Shown piece by piece: positions 23,811-35,446 of a stretch of DNA of 64,000 nucleotides; the first letter of the stretch is position 1; every line of letters begins with the position of its first letter. The stretch lies in assembly GCA_032158295.1 (NCBI GenBank), contig CM063246.1, forward strand, positions 12,587,608 to 12,651,607, written 5' to 3'. The position numbers and the translations under genes are program-made. The DNA comes from Pycnopodia helianthoides. Lineage: Eukaryota > Echinodermata > Asteroidea > Forcipulatida > Asteriidae. The notes beneath the pieces are model-generated. The model searched no databases, was not told where the DNA came from, and saw only the letters and a list, made by a program, of their open reading frames with translations.

Positions 23811-23919
23811 GGCTTTGGGAAGTAATGAACTAGCTGGCCAGGCCAATAGAGTTATATCATGGAGCAGCCATTTTGTTTGTTTCTCCCTCGATCTAATGTA
23901 ATCAACAGTAGGGATATAC

Positions 23920-24690
23920 AGTTTGACCCCCCCAAAATGGTAACAAAAGGTTTTCCAACGGTTTCAGGTACTATTGGACATCAAAAATAGCATATTAAAA
24001 ATCTCAAAATGGCGTCAAAAATGGCCACCAATTTATCCTAAAATTACTATAAGTCAATCATTATTTACCCTACAGTCGTAATGTTGGTGCCTATTCCCAG
24101 GTTTTAAGGGTCAGAGAATTCATTGAGACCAAAAAAAGGGTCATTGAGTAATCAGGTAACCTAAAATTCCAAGATGGCGTCCAAAATGGCCGCAAAACAC
24201 TAAAATGGCTATAAGTCATTTCATATTCACCCATGGAGTTTAATTTTTGGTGTCTACATCTTTATTGTATGGATCAAGAAACCAAGACCAATACACAATC
24301 AGTGAGTAATCAGGTAACCTTAAAATACAAGATGGCTTCCATAATGGCTGTCAGAGTTTGTCTTCTATCCCAAGTTTTATTGTTTGAAGGAAGACCTATA
24401 GTCTAACTGCCCTACGTATACCTCACAGTATACAGTAAACTTTAAAGACTACCCAAAACATGGGTGTAGACACCAAAATGATGACTCTAGGGTAAATAAT
24501 AAATGACTTATTGCCATTTTATTGTAATGGCGGCCATCTTGGACGCCATCTTGAAAATAACAACTTTTCTATGCTCCGAATTTCTTAGATTTTTAGTATG
24601 TTATTCTTGATGGTCAATTAATGCTACCATAATTTGTTACAAAACCTTTTGTTAAATTTGGGGGACGGGGGGGGGGGTTGAGGTTTATTT
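23920..24690. mobile_element. Foldback-type element with long diverged inverted arms
   Basis: The left arm (ccccccaaaatggtaacaaa, 'aggttttccaacg', 'catattaaaaatctc') matches the reverse complement of the right arm (gatttttagtatgttattct to gttacaaaaccttttgttaa). Inner parts hold repeated 'aagatggcgtccaaaatggc' blocks in both orientations. A G-run closes the right end (24663-24679). Confidence 0.65.
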
Positions 24691-25389
24691 TTTAGAGATA
24701 ATGAGAACGGGTATTTATGATTGCTATTGCAGACAGGGTGGCAGCATACACTGTAAGCACTCCTGCTTCAGATTATTGAGCCCATCACCCGGAAATTGTT
24801 TTTAATTTTTTTATGAGGGAATTTGATTCGACTTCCACATATGTTTGATCCATTTTCTTGGTCATAGCAGCCTAAAACAGTGGGTAGTTCAAGTGCATTT
24901 GGCAACTGAAATATGATACTTTGCTGTTGTCTAGATTTCATTAAACATTTCAAATTAAAACCCTGCATGACACCATAAAAAAAACTCACAGTCTTGCGCC
25001 ATCGCTCACTTCTTGAGTGCCAGTTTGATATTAGCGTGTAATACATTTTTGTGGAAAACACAGTTACTTTTAAATCGCCCAAAGCAATAGATACAGACCC
25101 TTAATCCTTAATCCTAAATAAAATAAATTCAAGCAAAATGCTGTGATCCTTACACGTGAAGCGGTGACACACTGAGCACGTCCTGGTCATTCTCGGTCGC
25201 AATCCTCTTGGGCACATTTGACAACTCCTTTGGGAATTCCGGGAAAGCTGGTCATTGATAGATTTTTTTAGTGAAAAAAAAACCCAGATGGTATTCAGAC
25301 AATTGGCATGCTATTTGGCTAGGTGTAGTTGTGGAACTTGGAACAGCTGTATGAAAATGGGAATAGGTGTACGTACATTAAAACTATAT
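24691..25389. other. No gene recognised
   Basis: The minus-strand frame at 24768-25082 (104 codons) has no recognisable domain. Nothing else supported. Confidence 0.5.
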
Positions 25390-25690
25390 TGTGTACTCAA
25401 TAACTATGTCATTTTGGGTTTAACAAAGACAAATTTACTAGAGCGGGATGAGAACCTGCAACCTCCAGATTAATGAGCCGGTACGTGTCATAGGTAAATC
25501 TGTTCCTTGGGGATTCTGTCCCTCGTATGGGTAATTAACATGGGCTGATGGAGGATGATTCAAAAGAGGGCGCTATCAGAAGAAATTTATACACAGTTCG
25601 TTGTATGTGGGGACAAAATCTCCTGCCACACCAGCACTCTACCAACTGAGCTATCTAGCCCTAATTGGCAATCTCCCTATTATGTTTCTT
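25390..25690 (-). repeat. tRNA-like repeat unit interrupted by a miniature element
   Basis: On the minus strand, gggctagatagctcagttgg is followed by tagagtgctgg; then an insertion (25485-25631) separates it from 'ttaatctggaggttgcaggt' and the CTAGTaaatt tail. The tRNA-like part is split in its anticodon arm. Confidence 0.7.
25485..25631. mobile_element. Miniature element with GTGTGGCAGGAGATT-type ends
   Basis: Terminal arms GTGTCATAGGTAAATCTG and, complemented, GTGTGGCAGGAGATTTTGTC, plus internal GGGGATTCTGTCCC / GGGGACAAAATCTCC. A second copy, inverted, is at 60106-60269, and an older relative at 42490-42605 ('agagggcgctatcac'). Confidence 0.75.
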
Positions 25691-25699
25691 TGATCAGAG

Positions 25700-25970
25700 T
25701 TCCAGTCAGAAGCCATTCAACCTGTAACTGCTGTATAAAAAGGGATCACACCTAAGTTTATGAACCTGGGAAGCACCAGCAGAGGGATCATTCTGACCAA
25801 GAGACCACGGACATAGGGCTAGATAGCTCAGTTAGTAAAGCAACGGCACGTTAATCTGGATGTCGCAAGTTCCGTTAATTCTGAGGTCTTCGTTCAACCC
25901 CAATTATGTGAAAAGTTACCCAGTCAGTTTCCCTTGTGGTTTATTACTTATTAATAAACACCTCAGAAAG
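25700..25970 (+). repeat. tRNA-like repeat unit, plus orientation
   Basis: 'gggctagatagctcagttag' at 25817, then 'gcacgttaatctgg' and a decayed B box, then the 'cccagtcagtttcccttgtg' tail. It faces the minus-strand unit at 25390-25690, and its upstream part (gggatcacacctaagtttat) is shared, giving a head-to-head pair. Confidence 0.7.
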
Positions 25971-27093
25971 TTTATGCACTCTGATTGCTCAACGACTGGT
26001 CATGTGGGGGTGTGTTTTCATGTGATAAAAAGACCAGCTCTGTGAACTATCGACTAAATGGCCCCCTAATCAGCACATTGTTGTGTGAAATTTCTGTGTG
26101 CGAACTGTGCTTGTTATGCGGAAACTATTAAATTAACTGTTTTTTTTGTGCATATTGATTTCTGATATTTTGGCATAGACAGATGGTGCCACTTGCACGC
26201 GCATACCACACGTAGGCCTAACTGGGCAGAAAATTTATCAATTTAAGGTAGCTGGTATGCGCATAAAAACAAACACCATGCAAAGCATAAAGCTGAACAC
26301 CATTCAAAGAATTTTTATGTATGGTGAACTGGTTATTTTCCAAGCTCATAGTCTGGTTCTTGAGTATATGGACTAATAGTTAATTATGTGTTGGAGATTA
26401 GGTGCCTCGCAAAAGGTGAACAGCTTAAGGAATGGCCCTAGTACATGCGGAGAACATTTCAAAAAAATATTGGCAGGGAAAAATTACAAATTCTGATGAT
26501 TTTTACGTTTTTTCAAAGGTATTTATTAATGGGAATACCAGTGCGAGGGGCCAGTCTTTTCTGCAATGTAATGACCTTGGATGGTGGTCCAATAACAGTA
26601 GCAGCTGTTAATTGATCTCGCCTTTGGCTCGGTCCGAACTGTATTTATTTATTTTAAAATTCTGAGTGAGAACTATGGCCCCAGCCAGAAGCTATGAGTG
26701 TAATATTTATTTGTAAAATTAGCCAACTAAATTTGTTTGAATGCAGTGATATTGAATTCCATGAAAAATCTACACCTTTAGACTTGCTTTATAATATATC
26801 TCTAAACTTTTAAGCAAACTTCCCCACCATGGTTGTTGCTTGTTTCTTACTTATTTATTTTCTTGTTATGATCGATCATTGTAACACTTGGCCATGATAT
26901 TTGAATCATTCTTTTTTAGTGTATTGAAAAATTTTGTTTAAAAATGAGCTGCAGGGTCCGAAATGACTCGGATTCTGGGTCACAGGGGGCCTGACCTATT
27001 TCTGAGTAAAGATAACCTGGAAACTCATTAAAGGGGGATTTCAAGTCAGATTCTGACTCACAGTTTGACACAATGATGAATAATTTTGACATA
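25971..27093. other. No gene recognised
   Basis: AT-rich sequence without supported frames, RNA genes or clear repeats. Confidence 0.5.
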
Positions 27094-27252
27094 GGCCCTT
27101 TCGAATCCACGGCTTCGGCTCCGGATTGGGCTTCAGGCCCCGTTTTCTTGTCTGAAGCCCTGACCGCAAAGCATGCATAACTTAAAACAATTGAGGGAGC
27201 CTAGCTAGCCTGAGCCGATTTTGGAGCCGAAGCCGTGAATACGAAAAGGGCC
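27094..27252. mobile_element. 159 bp miniature inverted-repeat element
   Basis: Left arm GGCCCTTTCGAATCCACGGC (27094 on) and right arm GCCGTGAATACGAAAAGGGC (to 27252) pair over about 29 bases with few mismatches and continue through CTTCGGCTCC. GC-rich against its surroundings. No duplication could be fixed. Confidence 0.8.
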
Positions 27253-28184
27253 ACAGTATCTGGGTTATGTTAACCCAAAATGGGTCAGGCCCCGGAAACC
27301 GAATCGAGTCTGAACCACAATGGTGTAACACAGCAGTGTGATAATTTGACATGCCTTTGTAGTTGAAGTGTAACAGAATATCTTAATTTTAATAAAACGG
27401 TGTCATTGTTCATTTGTATTGTTTTTAAGAATGTAAAATCCAACAGGGATTAAAACAATTTATTTCTAATAGGGTCTCCTCAATTGTCTTGAATCTTTGA
27501 AACTAATTGTAATATATTAAGTAGAGTAGAATATCTTTTTTAAGAATCTGATTAATTTTTCTGGAAGTCTGTTAATTTTTAGTTGTTAAGTGCGTTCATC
27601 CATCAGTACATTTTCTATTGTTTTACCCATTGTAATGCAGATCTGTTGTCAGCAATAGTCCCTTACAGTGGACGCCCCTTAATGTATTTAGTGATAACCT
27701 TACATGTGACACATTTATGTTTTCCTGTATTTTTTGTTTATCTTACTATTATTATTGCACTTTTAATTCTATACAACTTGCCAACAATGTCTGATTGTGG
27801 GATTTTAAATATGTGTAATCTCACTTTTGCTGGAATTAAAACAAACTATTATAAATCTTTGACAAGTTTTAAGATTGTAATATTTCGCTGTCGGATTAGT
27901 ACCAATATGAATAAATTATTACCAGTGAACTACCAGATTGAAACTAAATTATGTATTTGTATACACTTGTTATTTATGTTTTTTTAATCATCCTTTGTGT
28001 ACTTAGTCTTCAGGGGATCCAGTGTATTTAGCCTGAAGGGGGGAAACCTAATTTTAAGTCTTTAGACAATCAATGTATGTTTTCTTGTTTCTGTCATATT
28101 GGGTAATAAATTATTGATAACTGAACCAATGCCGATTGTTTTATTTTATGTGTCAGACAGTTTCCACCAAAGTAATCACTCTTG
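27253..28184. other. No gene recognised; 134-codon frame at 27583-27987 doubtful
   Basis: The plus-strand frame is AT-driven (rich in I, L, Y, F and N) with no domain, no Kozak context and no splice support. It could as well be a 3' UTR. Nothing else supported. Confidence 0.4.
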
Positions 28185-28275
28185 CTCCCCTCACAACACC
28201 CTGCCACCCCGACCCCCCTCCCCATACCCAGCCCCTCCAGCCCTACCCCCTCCCCCTCCTCCAACCCCAACCTCG
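28185..28275. repeat. C-rich polypyrimidine tract
   Basis: About 90 bases with runs of four to six C on the plus strand and almost no G, in otherwise AT-rich DNA. It ends at a poly(A) run. Confidence 0.85.
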
Positions 28276-28981
28276 AAAAAAAATAATAATATCAACAATA
28301 AGTGGATCATGGCCGTAAAGTTATTTCAGTTTAATTTAATGACTGACCAAATCACCATTGATACCAAGTTTGTGTAGGTGCTTTGAAAAAAAATTCAGAG
28401 TGCCGATCTCTACCGTTTGTGCAATACATGGAGGTACATCATTTGCATGCATTGTGTAGACCAACAAGTAACAGCGCGCAGTGTGCACCGTGCAAAGCAC
28501 CACTAGACTGTGTACGTGTGCACGTGCATGTTGTGGAAGTGCATAACGTAGTTGGGTTGATACTCAAAGGGTCAAATTTTACCAATTTTCAAGCTTTCAA
28601 TGTGATCCTTACCTGATTATGTATTCATTGCATGGGTTTAAAATTTCACTCATCTACGAAATCATGACGAAAATTACAATTTTAAGCTGCCGCTGACCAA
28701 AAAATGAAAGGCATCTCTTCGTTTGAATATAGACTGGCTCCCTGTTAGACAAGTGTCATTTCTATGCATTTTCTCCATGATGACTCAAGGACCCATACAC
28801 TCTGAGCGCCCTCTCGCGGATTGGCAAACTTTTATACAAAAAGTTGAGGTTTTGAACTCAAAATTTAAGGGTTTGTTTTAATTTTATGCGGGAGGTTTAC
28901 ATCCGATCATAATTAAGGGTGAATAAGAGTTATAATATTCCACTCAAATACTTAATTGAAAAAGAAATTACCTTTGCCGCT
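28276..28981. other. No gene recognised
   Basis: Alternating GTGCAC-rich segment at 28460-28545. No supported gene. Confidence 0.5.
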
Positions 28982-29037
28982 GTAACCTCCTCCACAAAAC
29001 CCGCCGCCGCGGCGGCGGGTTTTGTGGAGGAGGTTAC
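28982..29037. repeat. Perfect 56 bp GC-rich palindrome
   Basis: Two 28-base arms with no spacer: GTAACCTCCTCCACAAAACC continues into CGCCGCCG, then the exact reverse complement follows to GTTAC. The centre CCGCCGCCGCGGCGGCGG is all G/C. Flanks are AT-rich. The plus frame across it encodes an alanine run, but nothing supports translation. Confidence 0.95.
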
Positions 29038-30190
29038 GGCGCGCCGTATCCACCAATATTCCTACAGGGGGGTTACTTTTAGAGCTTGTAAAAACCCAAA
29101 TTCCTGCTGCTAAATAACCTGCATATAGTTTCTGCATGGAACGAAGTTAGGTGCATCATGTTTCACGTTACTTCCTGTCTACTTCGTTTATTTGATAAAA
29201 TATAATGGCCGACTATTTTATACATGCCAAAACCCCATTATGATTTTCCCTCGATCACTGTGGTGAGCTGTTTTGAGGTTTTTTGTTCTATTCTTTTTCC
29301 CCTTTCGTTTGCAAGGCCTACTTCTAATGTATTTCGTATTGCCTACTAATAAATAAATAACCATAAGGAACCAACAATAAAAACTAAAATAAATATCCAT
29401 AAGAAACCAACAATAAAAAATTAAAATAAAGCAACCCAGACCCCGAATCATTGAGCTAGCCTCAATTTTAAACAACCCTTTCCTCAACAAATAGTCCAAT
29501 TCGAATCGTGGAGTTTCATAACCACCCGCCTAAGAAACAAACTCCTAACAAAGAAACACTCCCACTCAACAATTCCCAGCTTCCCTTACCTGGATATTCC
29601 TCCGCGCTCTTACATCACACTGCCGTTAACGTCTATGGTAACCATTGACAACATTTAGAAATCATATTTAGCGTCAACCGCAACACCCCAAAACCCGTGA
29701 GTGTACCTCTTCGCTCACGACTACAGTGTAACTCCTGAGTTTACTGTACCAACATTCTTGAAAACTAAAACAATAAACAACAATCTCAGATGGAAACAGT
29801 AAGCACAATAACTCAGACACAAACGTGCAAGCATCCTGAATCATTGTGTTTCTCGTACAATAATCTTTCCTTCATAAATACTGCTTGTAACGGCATATAA
29901 CTATTTATTGGGATCCACGCTTTGTTTAACTTTCCATTTATCATTTTAATTGCATGTAGAACATTGTGCAGAAAATACAATTGCTGGTGAATACTGTCGT
30001 CAAAGAAAACAATATAAATATTAGGCAAGTCCACGATACAAACAAACAAACAAACAAACAAATACAACTTGGATTAAAAAAATTCTCTCAATATCAATTT
30101 TATTCGTTTTAAATCAACTTACAATGCTTACAAGAGGCCTACAGCTACCAGAAACACGTTTAATGAAATCATATTCTTCTCCTGACATTC
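29038..30190. other. No gene recognised
   Basis: Includes a short internal duplication near 29360-29420 (aggaaccaacaataaaaact / aagaaaccaacaataaaaaa) and a (CAAA)n tract at 30041-30060. No gene supported. Confidence 0.5.
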
Positions 30191-30483
30191 TGTCGCAGAA
30201 TAAAATAACGTGATAAAATATCGGCTATTGCATTTCACGAGGCAAAGCCGAGTGAAATGCTCTAACCCTAACCCTATCATGCAAGTCACGAGGGGGGGGG
30301 GTCTTCGGAACATAGGACTTAATTAACAAGTGGTCGAAATACAGAGCAGTCACCATAACTATAAAACATTGAATGCATTTTGTTCTTGCATTGTCACAGA
30401 ACACAATCACTGGCTTTTCCATTTCATTCGGCTTCGCATCGTGAAATAGTCCAGATTTCACCTCGAGATTATATTCTGCGACA
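30191..30483. mobile_element. 293 bp miniature inverted-repeat element
   Basis: TGTCGCAGAATAAAAT at 30191 matches the complement of 'atattctgcgaca' ending at 30483. Farther in, 'gcatttcacgaggcaaagcc' pairs with 'ggcttcgcatcgtgaaatag'. A run of ten G follows 'cacga' at 30290. Confidence 0.75.
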
Positions 30484-31165
30484 ATGATGCACTCATTTAG
30501 TCATGCATCCAATATTTACACACTAATTTGATGTTGTTACAACTACTGTGCAGCTTCCTCAAATACGACTAGCTTTCCAACATTACTAAATGATTTATTT
30601 CAACCACTAAAGTCAGTAGAAGACCACCAAGCCTATATACTCCAATCGTTTTTAACAAAAATCATCGTAAATCCATAATCCAATGGCAGAAACGGGATGA
30701 TGTTTTCAAATTAGTATTCCTGTCATTCTTGAGAATTTCGTGACATTTTCATTTTCATCCTAAGTCTTTGTTATTCAAAAACTTTATAGTTTTTATTTCA
30801 AGCGTTTATTCTTCAAGTACTAATGTAACTTTCAAAATGTGAAAACTGGACAGTCTTTGTAGTCCTGCATAGCTATCAAACATTACGCCCGGAAAAGCCA
30901 GTATTGTCCCGCAATACATACTAGAAACTACCAAATGAAATAATGACACAACTTTTTTCAAATTAACTCAACTTAAATTCAAGTAAACCTAACGTGTGAC
31001 TAGTCGTAAATAAACATTTACAATAATACTGCTAATTTTTCTTGCAAGTCTGCAGTCCGCACATTATTTAATTGCAATTGAAATTAAAACGCACAGTTTA
31101 ACACTTATCTGGTTTAAATTCAACTTGAGTGGGAACGCTTATTCATATGCGTAAATTTAATAATT
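30484..31165. other. No gene recognised
   Basis: AT-rich, stops in all frames. Confidence 0.5.
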
Positions 31166-31290
31166 TGAACATAGTATACAAATATTGACTGCTTCGAGTG
31201 CTATGGTCAAAACTACGACGCCCGAGGTGATCCCCGGCGCGTTTTTACCTTAGCACAAGTAAAAGCAGTCAATATTTGTTTAATAACACC
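31166..31290. repeat. Inverted repeat, about 120 bp
   Basis: 'tacaaatattgactgctt' near 31168 is mirrored by 'aagcagtcaatatttgttta' near 31264, and 'gtgctatggt' by 'accttagcac'. The loop is GC-rich (gcccgaggtgatccccggcg). Confidence 0.7.
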
Positions 31291-31474
31291 CCATACAAAA
31301 GACGTCTAGGTACCATGAAGCTGCTGTTGCTATGGGTATAGTACAATGGTTGCCATGTGATAGTGCATCGGTTGCCATGTGATAGTACATCGGCGGCCGT
31401 GTGATAGTAGCGGGCAGTTCAAACTAAGACGGTTTTTTTTTATTTTGTTTTTTATGAGATATTGCCTAACTCAC

Positions 31475-31765
31475 AAGGCCGAACCCGAACGGTCACTCAA
31501 GGTGAGGGCTACACTTAACTGATTTGGGCTGTTGACCCAAATCAACTGACACCAGAGGCACGTTGCTGCCTACTCCTGGGGCTGAAACAGGGTTACACCC
31601 TTCACAGTCCGTAAGGATGTAGGCATGGGTATCATCCACTGGGAGCCTGGCTGGTAGAGCAGAATGCACTACCTTCCCAACTTTTTACGAAGCAATTATG
31701 GTTAAGTGCCTTGCTCAAGGGCACAAGTGTCATGACCGGGATTGGAACCCACACAAATCATGTGA
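31475..31765 (-). repeat. tRNA-derived SINE, minus orientation
   Basis: The minus strand reads 'gggttccaatcccggtcatg' (B-box-like), then 'acttgtgcccttgagcaagg' and 'cacttaaccataattgctt', the core of deuterostome SINEs. Related copies lie at 48955-49145 and 61010-61280. Confidence 0.75.
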
Positions 31766-31955
31766 CGCGCTCTAAACCAATCAAAAGGCAGAATATTTGT
31801 AAGGGGTGTTATAATTTACAATAGACCTTTGACCATTGCATTTATTATAATTATAAAGAAACCTTAGTAGCCTTATGGCCACATATATGTTATATTATTG
31901 CAAACATCCATTTATTAAGTTATGTGTAATAAAATGGGTGAAATTTTTCCATTAA

Positions 31956-32311
31956 AGTTTGCTTTATACGAGCTATGGCTCTAAGATGGTGTCTGACTGA
32001 AAATTAATGGCAATACAAACTTACTCGGTAAAAAGTACAGCAGCCTTGGGTAGTATAATGAATTTTGAGAAACCTTTAACGTCAAAGTACTACGGTTATG
32101 GAAAATATATCACTTTTTTCCCCAAAAAATTTGAATCTGAGAAATATTCTTCCTGCGTGGAGATATTCGCTCTGGTTTTTCGGTGATATCTCAAAAAACC
32201 CGACCACCTTTTGAAGTGAAATTTTCACAGGTTAGTTTTATTGTATGTACCTACATTTATATGGGATTAACACAACCAGTAGGCTCCAATTACCAAATGT
32301 GTACTGTGCCT
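31956..32311. mobile_element. TTAA-flanked miniature element, family A, second copy
   Basis: Inverted relative to 12675-13037, with blocks such as 'tatggaaaatatatcacttt' and 'tgaagtgaaattttcacagg'. TTAA at 31952-31955 and 32312-32315. The left terminus is diverged. Confidence 0.75.
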
Positions 32312-33189
32312 TTAACGATGCATTCCTTTCTCTCACCGATCACAAAGTCAATGATATTGTTACATCCATAAAAAATACATATTGGTAATAATCAGGCAGT
32401 GTCTCTATGATGGTAACGACAAACAATCAAGTACAACTAAAACACGATCATTCAATAAACGTTTCCGTCTTATTATGTTTTCCCCAATTTGTACCAAATT
32501 ACTCACAAAAAGTCACCTCTGTTTTATTCAACTAGAGGAGTTCAGTTGGAAACAGGATTTGAATGGCGCGCTTAACCAGTATAGTTAAAAAACAAAACAG
32601 TATTTATTGCGAAAATGTATCATCGTTCAAAGTGGTAATTTACTAGCAATATCTTGTCTACAAAATATAATTACTCGAACACTATGTGACTTGGGCGACA
32701 GAAATTATTGTAACGTGTGCATTAATGTGATGTGGAAACTTTAGTGTTCTTAAAGCCTTCAACTACTGATTTCTTTTTCCCTATAAATGCCCGTTGGCTC
32801 TAATTGTGACAATTGTTGAAAACTTTAAGATAATTGAGGGCGCTGTTTGAGACTAATTTGCGTATCGATTATCTCACTAGGCTACTAAGGTTTCTTGCAC
32901 ATTTCCATTGTTGGTCCTCGGCATATGCCTGTGCAAAAAGGGTCCACAGACTTGTATCACAATGCAGACATCTTGGTTTTTTTTTCTTCCACTCAAAACC
33001 ACAGTAACCAAACTGAGGCTGGAAGCTTAGTGAACATAGACTGGTTCCTTCTTATAACATGAAAATTCAAACTATCGGTGTGGTTGTGTATACAGGGAAT
33101 CTGACACAGACGGCTGCAGCGTGATAAAGGTCTATTGGACACAGGAAACATGAGATGGTGGTATAGTACGACAAAGATCAATCCCTTAC
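32312..33189. other. No gene recognised
   Basis: No supported exon or repeat, apart from being downstream of the EGF exon on the minus strand. Confidence 0.45.
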
Positions 33190-33306
33190 TTGTTACACAG
33201 TAAGTGCCGATGAACCCCCCTGGTCTACAGCCGCATGTTTTGCTGTTAATTCCATCAAAGCATGTCCCTCCATTCTGGCATAGGTTGGTGCTACAGACAT
33301 TGATAT
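33190..33306 (-). CDS. Single EGF-like domain exon (calcium-binding type start)
   Basis: A 117 bp exon bounded by AG and GT in phase 1-1, the usual layout for shuffled EGF domains. It encodes 39 residues with six cysteines spaced C-x4-C-x5-C-x8-C-x-C-x8-C, beginning DINVC and ending CRPGGFIGTYC. Family knowledge places such domains in secreted or cell-surface proteins, with the DxN start suggesting calcium binding. No adjacent EGF exon is visible, so the host gene is unknown: it may lie across long introns, or this may be an orphan exon. No disruption is seen. Confidence 0.75.
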
Positions 33307-33792
33307 CTGAAACAAACAAACAAAAATGACCCAGGTTTAAAGGGGAAGAATATTATCATCGGTTTCTCATGCAATTGCTTTTCAATAAACACACCGTCCA
33401 ACAAGTCCACAAAAAAAAAAAAACATCAAATTCAGAAAACGATACAAAAGTTTATGTATTGACAGGGATTTCGTGCACGTGCTTGTCATGACTTTTGGGT
33501 GTTCAGATTTACTTTTCTCAACCTTGACAGTATAGTAAAAATCAAAAGTGATTTGGCTATTGAAGAATCATTGACTCCTTTTAAGTAATTATCCCTGAGG
33601 GTGCCTTCTGTCCGCTCCTCGATCATGGTCATTCATCACTGTTCTCCACTGGAGGGCCACAGACCAGGTGGCCAGAAGGACACTTAGTATAACCTAGTTG
33701 CTGCACTTCCAATAATCTAGACATTGCTTGCCAAGCATTTTTGTGATGCAAGCACAAACAATAATTACTTTCAGCACAACACTTCTTCTTAC

Positions 33793-33865
33793 CAAAGATC
33801 GTATAGTGCCGCAGGTGCAAGCTGTGCAACTCGAGCTGGAATGTGAAGCATGCACTGGACGCCAT
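33793..33865 (-). CDS. Possible first exon upstream of the EGF exon
   Basis: ATG in a good context (aaaATGgcg) opens 24 codons (MASSACFTFQLELHSLHL...) and reaches a donor GGTAAGAAG in phase 1, compatible with the phase-1 EGF exon about 490 bp downstream. It lacks a signal peptide, which argues against a secreted product. A signal-like frame starting at 33978 ends at the same donor in the wrong phase. Confidence 0.2.
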
Positions 33866-34139
33866 TTTAGTAAGCAACTCTTTTGATGCAACAGTAGATC
33901 AGTGCAGACAAAGAGCATTGCTATCAATGCTATAACAAAGTATTTGCTTACCGAAATGGTGCCCATGCCATAGTTCACATTCTAACAATACAAGGAGCTC
34001 CAGTTCTATATGATCTTTGCTTTTTAAAACACCCAACTAGTAGATCATTATCATTCAATTGGAGAATTACAGGCCATTCAATAAAACGCACTCATTGTGG
34101 ATACACTAGACTACAATCGTGTACATTTTGTTCATTTTT

Positions 34140-35446
34140 TAGGTGTTCGGGCATTCCGCCCGAAAACCTATTGTTATTGTTCTGTTTTTTTTTTTTCCCA
34201 CTTTATCTGAGATCCTTCTCTCGCAATTTTCGCAAAAAGTATAACTCCTAGAGACTTGAAACTTATCATGCACTTAGACCTTAGTGTATAGACGAAACCG
34301 CAACTTTTTCGGGGCGATGACGTCATCGACGACGTCATAACATCCAAAATAAAAAATAATGAGAAAAACTGTAAATTGTCATATCTAGAGAACCATAAAT
34401 GATAAATACATGATCTTTGCTTCATATGAAAGTTCAACATTTTGTTTACAACTCTTACACAGAATGTGACCCCATGTGACCTTTACTTCCGGTCGAAAAC
34501 GGACGTTTAAGGTTTTTTTTGGCGGAAACGTTGTATCCTATGAACCAAATATGGTACACCTTTAATCATTGTATCATCAGAAGGCCCTTGAACAGTTCTA
34601 CAAATCTTTCATTAGGTACGACCCCATGTGACCTTTACTTCCTCAAAACCGCAAGTTGAATTTTCTTACATAAAGAAAACTCGTCATATCTCATGAACCA
34701 TAAACGTTTTAGACTTAAAACTTCACAAATACTTAGACCTTTGTGTTTAAATATGTATGTGTGAAATTCGGTTTGATGATGTCATCGATGACGTCATAAC
34801 AATAAATCACTGTTTATTATTTAGAAAAATCATAATTGGAGAATCACAAATGCTACATGTAAGATATTTGCACAATAAAAAATCTCTTGCCAGATTATGC
34901 AAATCACATACACAATGTGACACCATATGACCTTTGCTTCCGGTTGAAACCGGAAGTTCAAAATTCAGATTTCAAACGTTCATTTCTCATAAACCAAGAA
35001 GGGTATTGTCTTGAAACTTACTATGTATATAGATTGTAGTATGTATATGACACCCAAATTGTTTTGGTGCGTTGACGTCATCGATGACGTCATAACAATT
35101 AATCAACGTTTAATATTAAAAACAATCATAATCGGAGAACCATAAATGCTACATGTAAGGTACTTGCACCATAAAAAAGCTCCGGCCGAATTGTACAAAT
35201 CACATTCAAAGGGTGACCCCATACGACCTAAAATATCAAAATCTCGATCCAATACCTTACGTGGCATGTGGCATACTACTCGCGACTGATTCCAGTGCAA
35301 CGGAGTGGAAGCTAGCCTTATGTCAAGACGCTTGTTGCCTGACATTTAATTGCTATGTTAAATGTCGTCCCCATTTCATTCAAACACAATCTGACATCAC
35401 TCACGAACACCTGTGTGTTTGTTGTTTACAAACACTGTACGTCTAG
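34140..35446 (+). mobile_element. Helentron-like element, copy B
   Basis: Nearly identical to 14206-15547 from TAGGTGTTCGGGC to CTAG (35443-35446), lacking about 36 bp near 35228. The 3' hairpin is at 35415-35435. The left flank is T-rich and T follows the right end. The high identity implies recent activity. No transposase is encoded. Confidence 0.85.

Noticed and set aside
27583..27987. 134-codon frame with hydrophobic stretches
   Set aside because: Composition follows local AT content; no recognisable membrane-protein family, no start context.
29218..29499. 93-codon minus frame with aromatic-rich repeats
   Set aside because: Caused by a short AT-rich internal duplication.
30275..30290. 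Telomere-like CCCTAA units
   Set aside because: Only about two units, inside a miniature element; no array.
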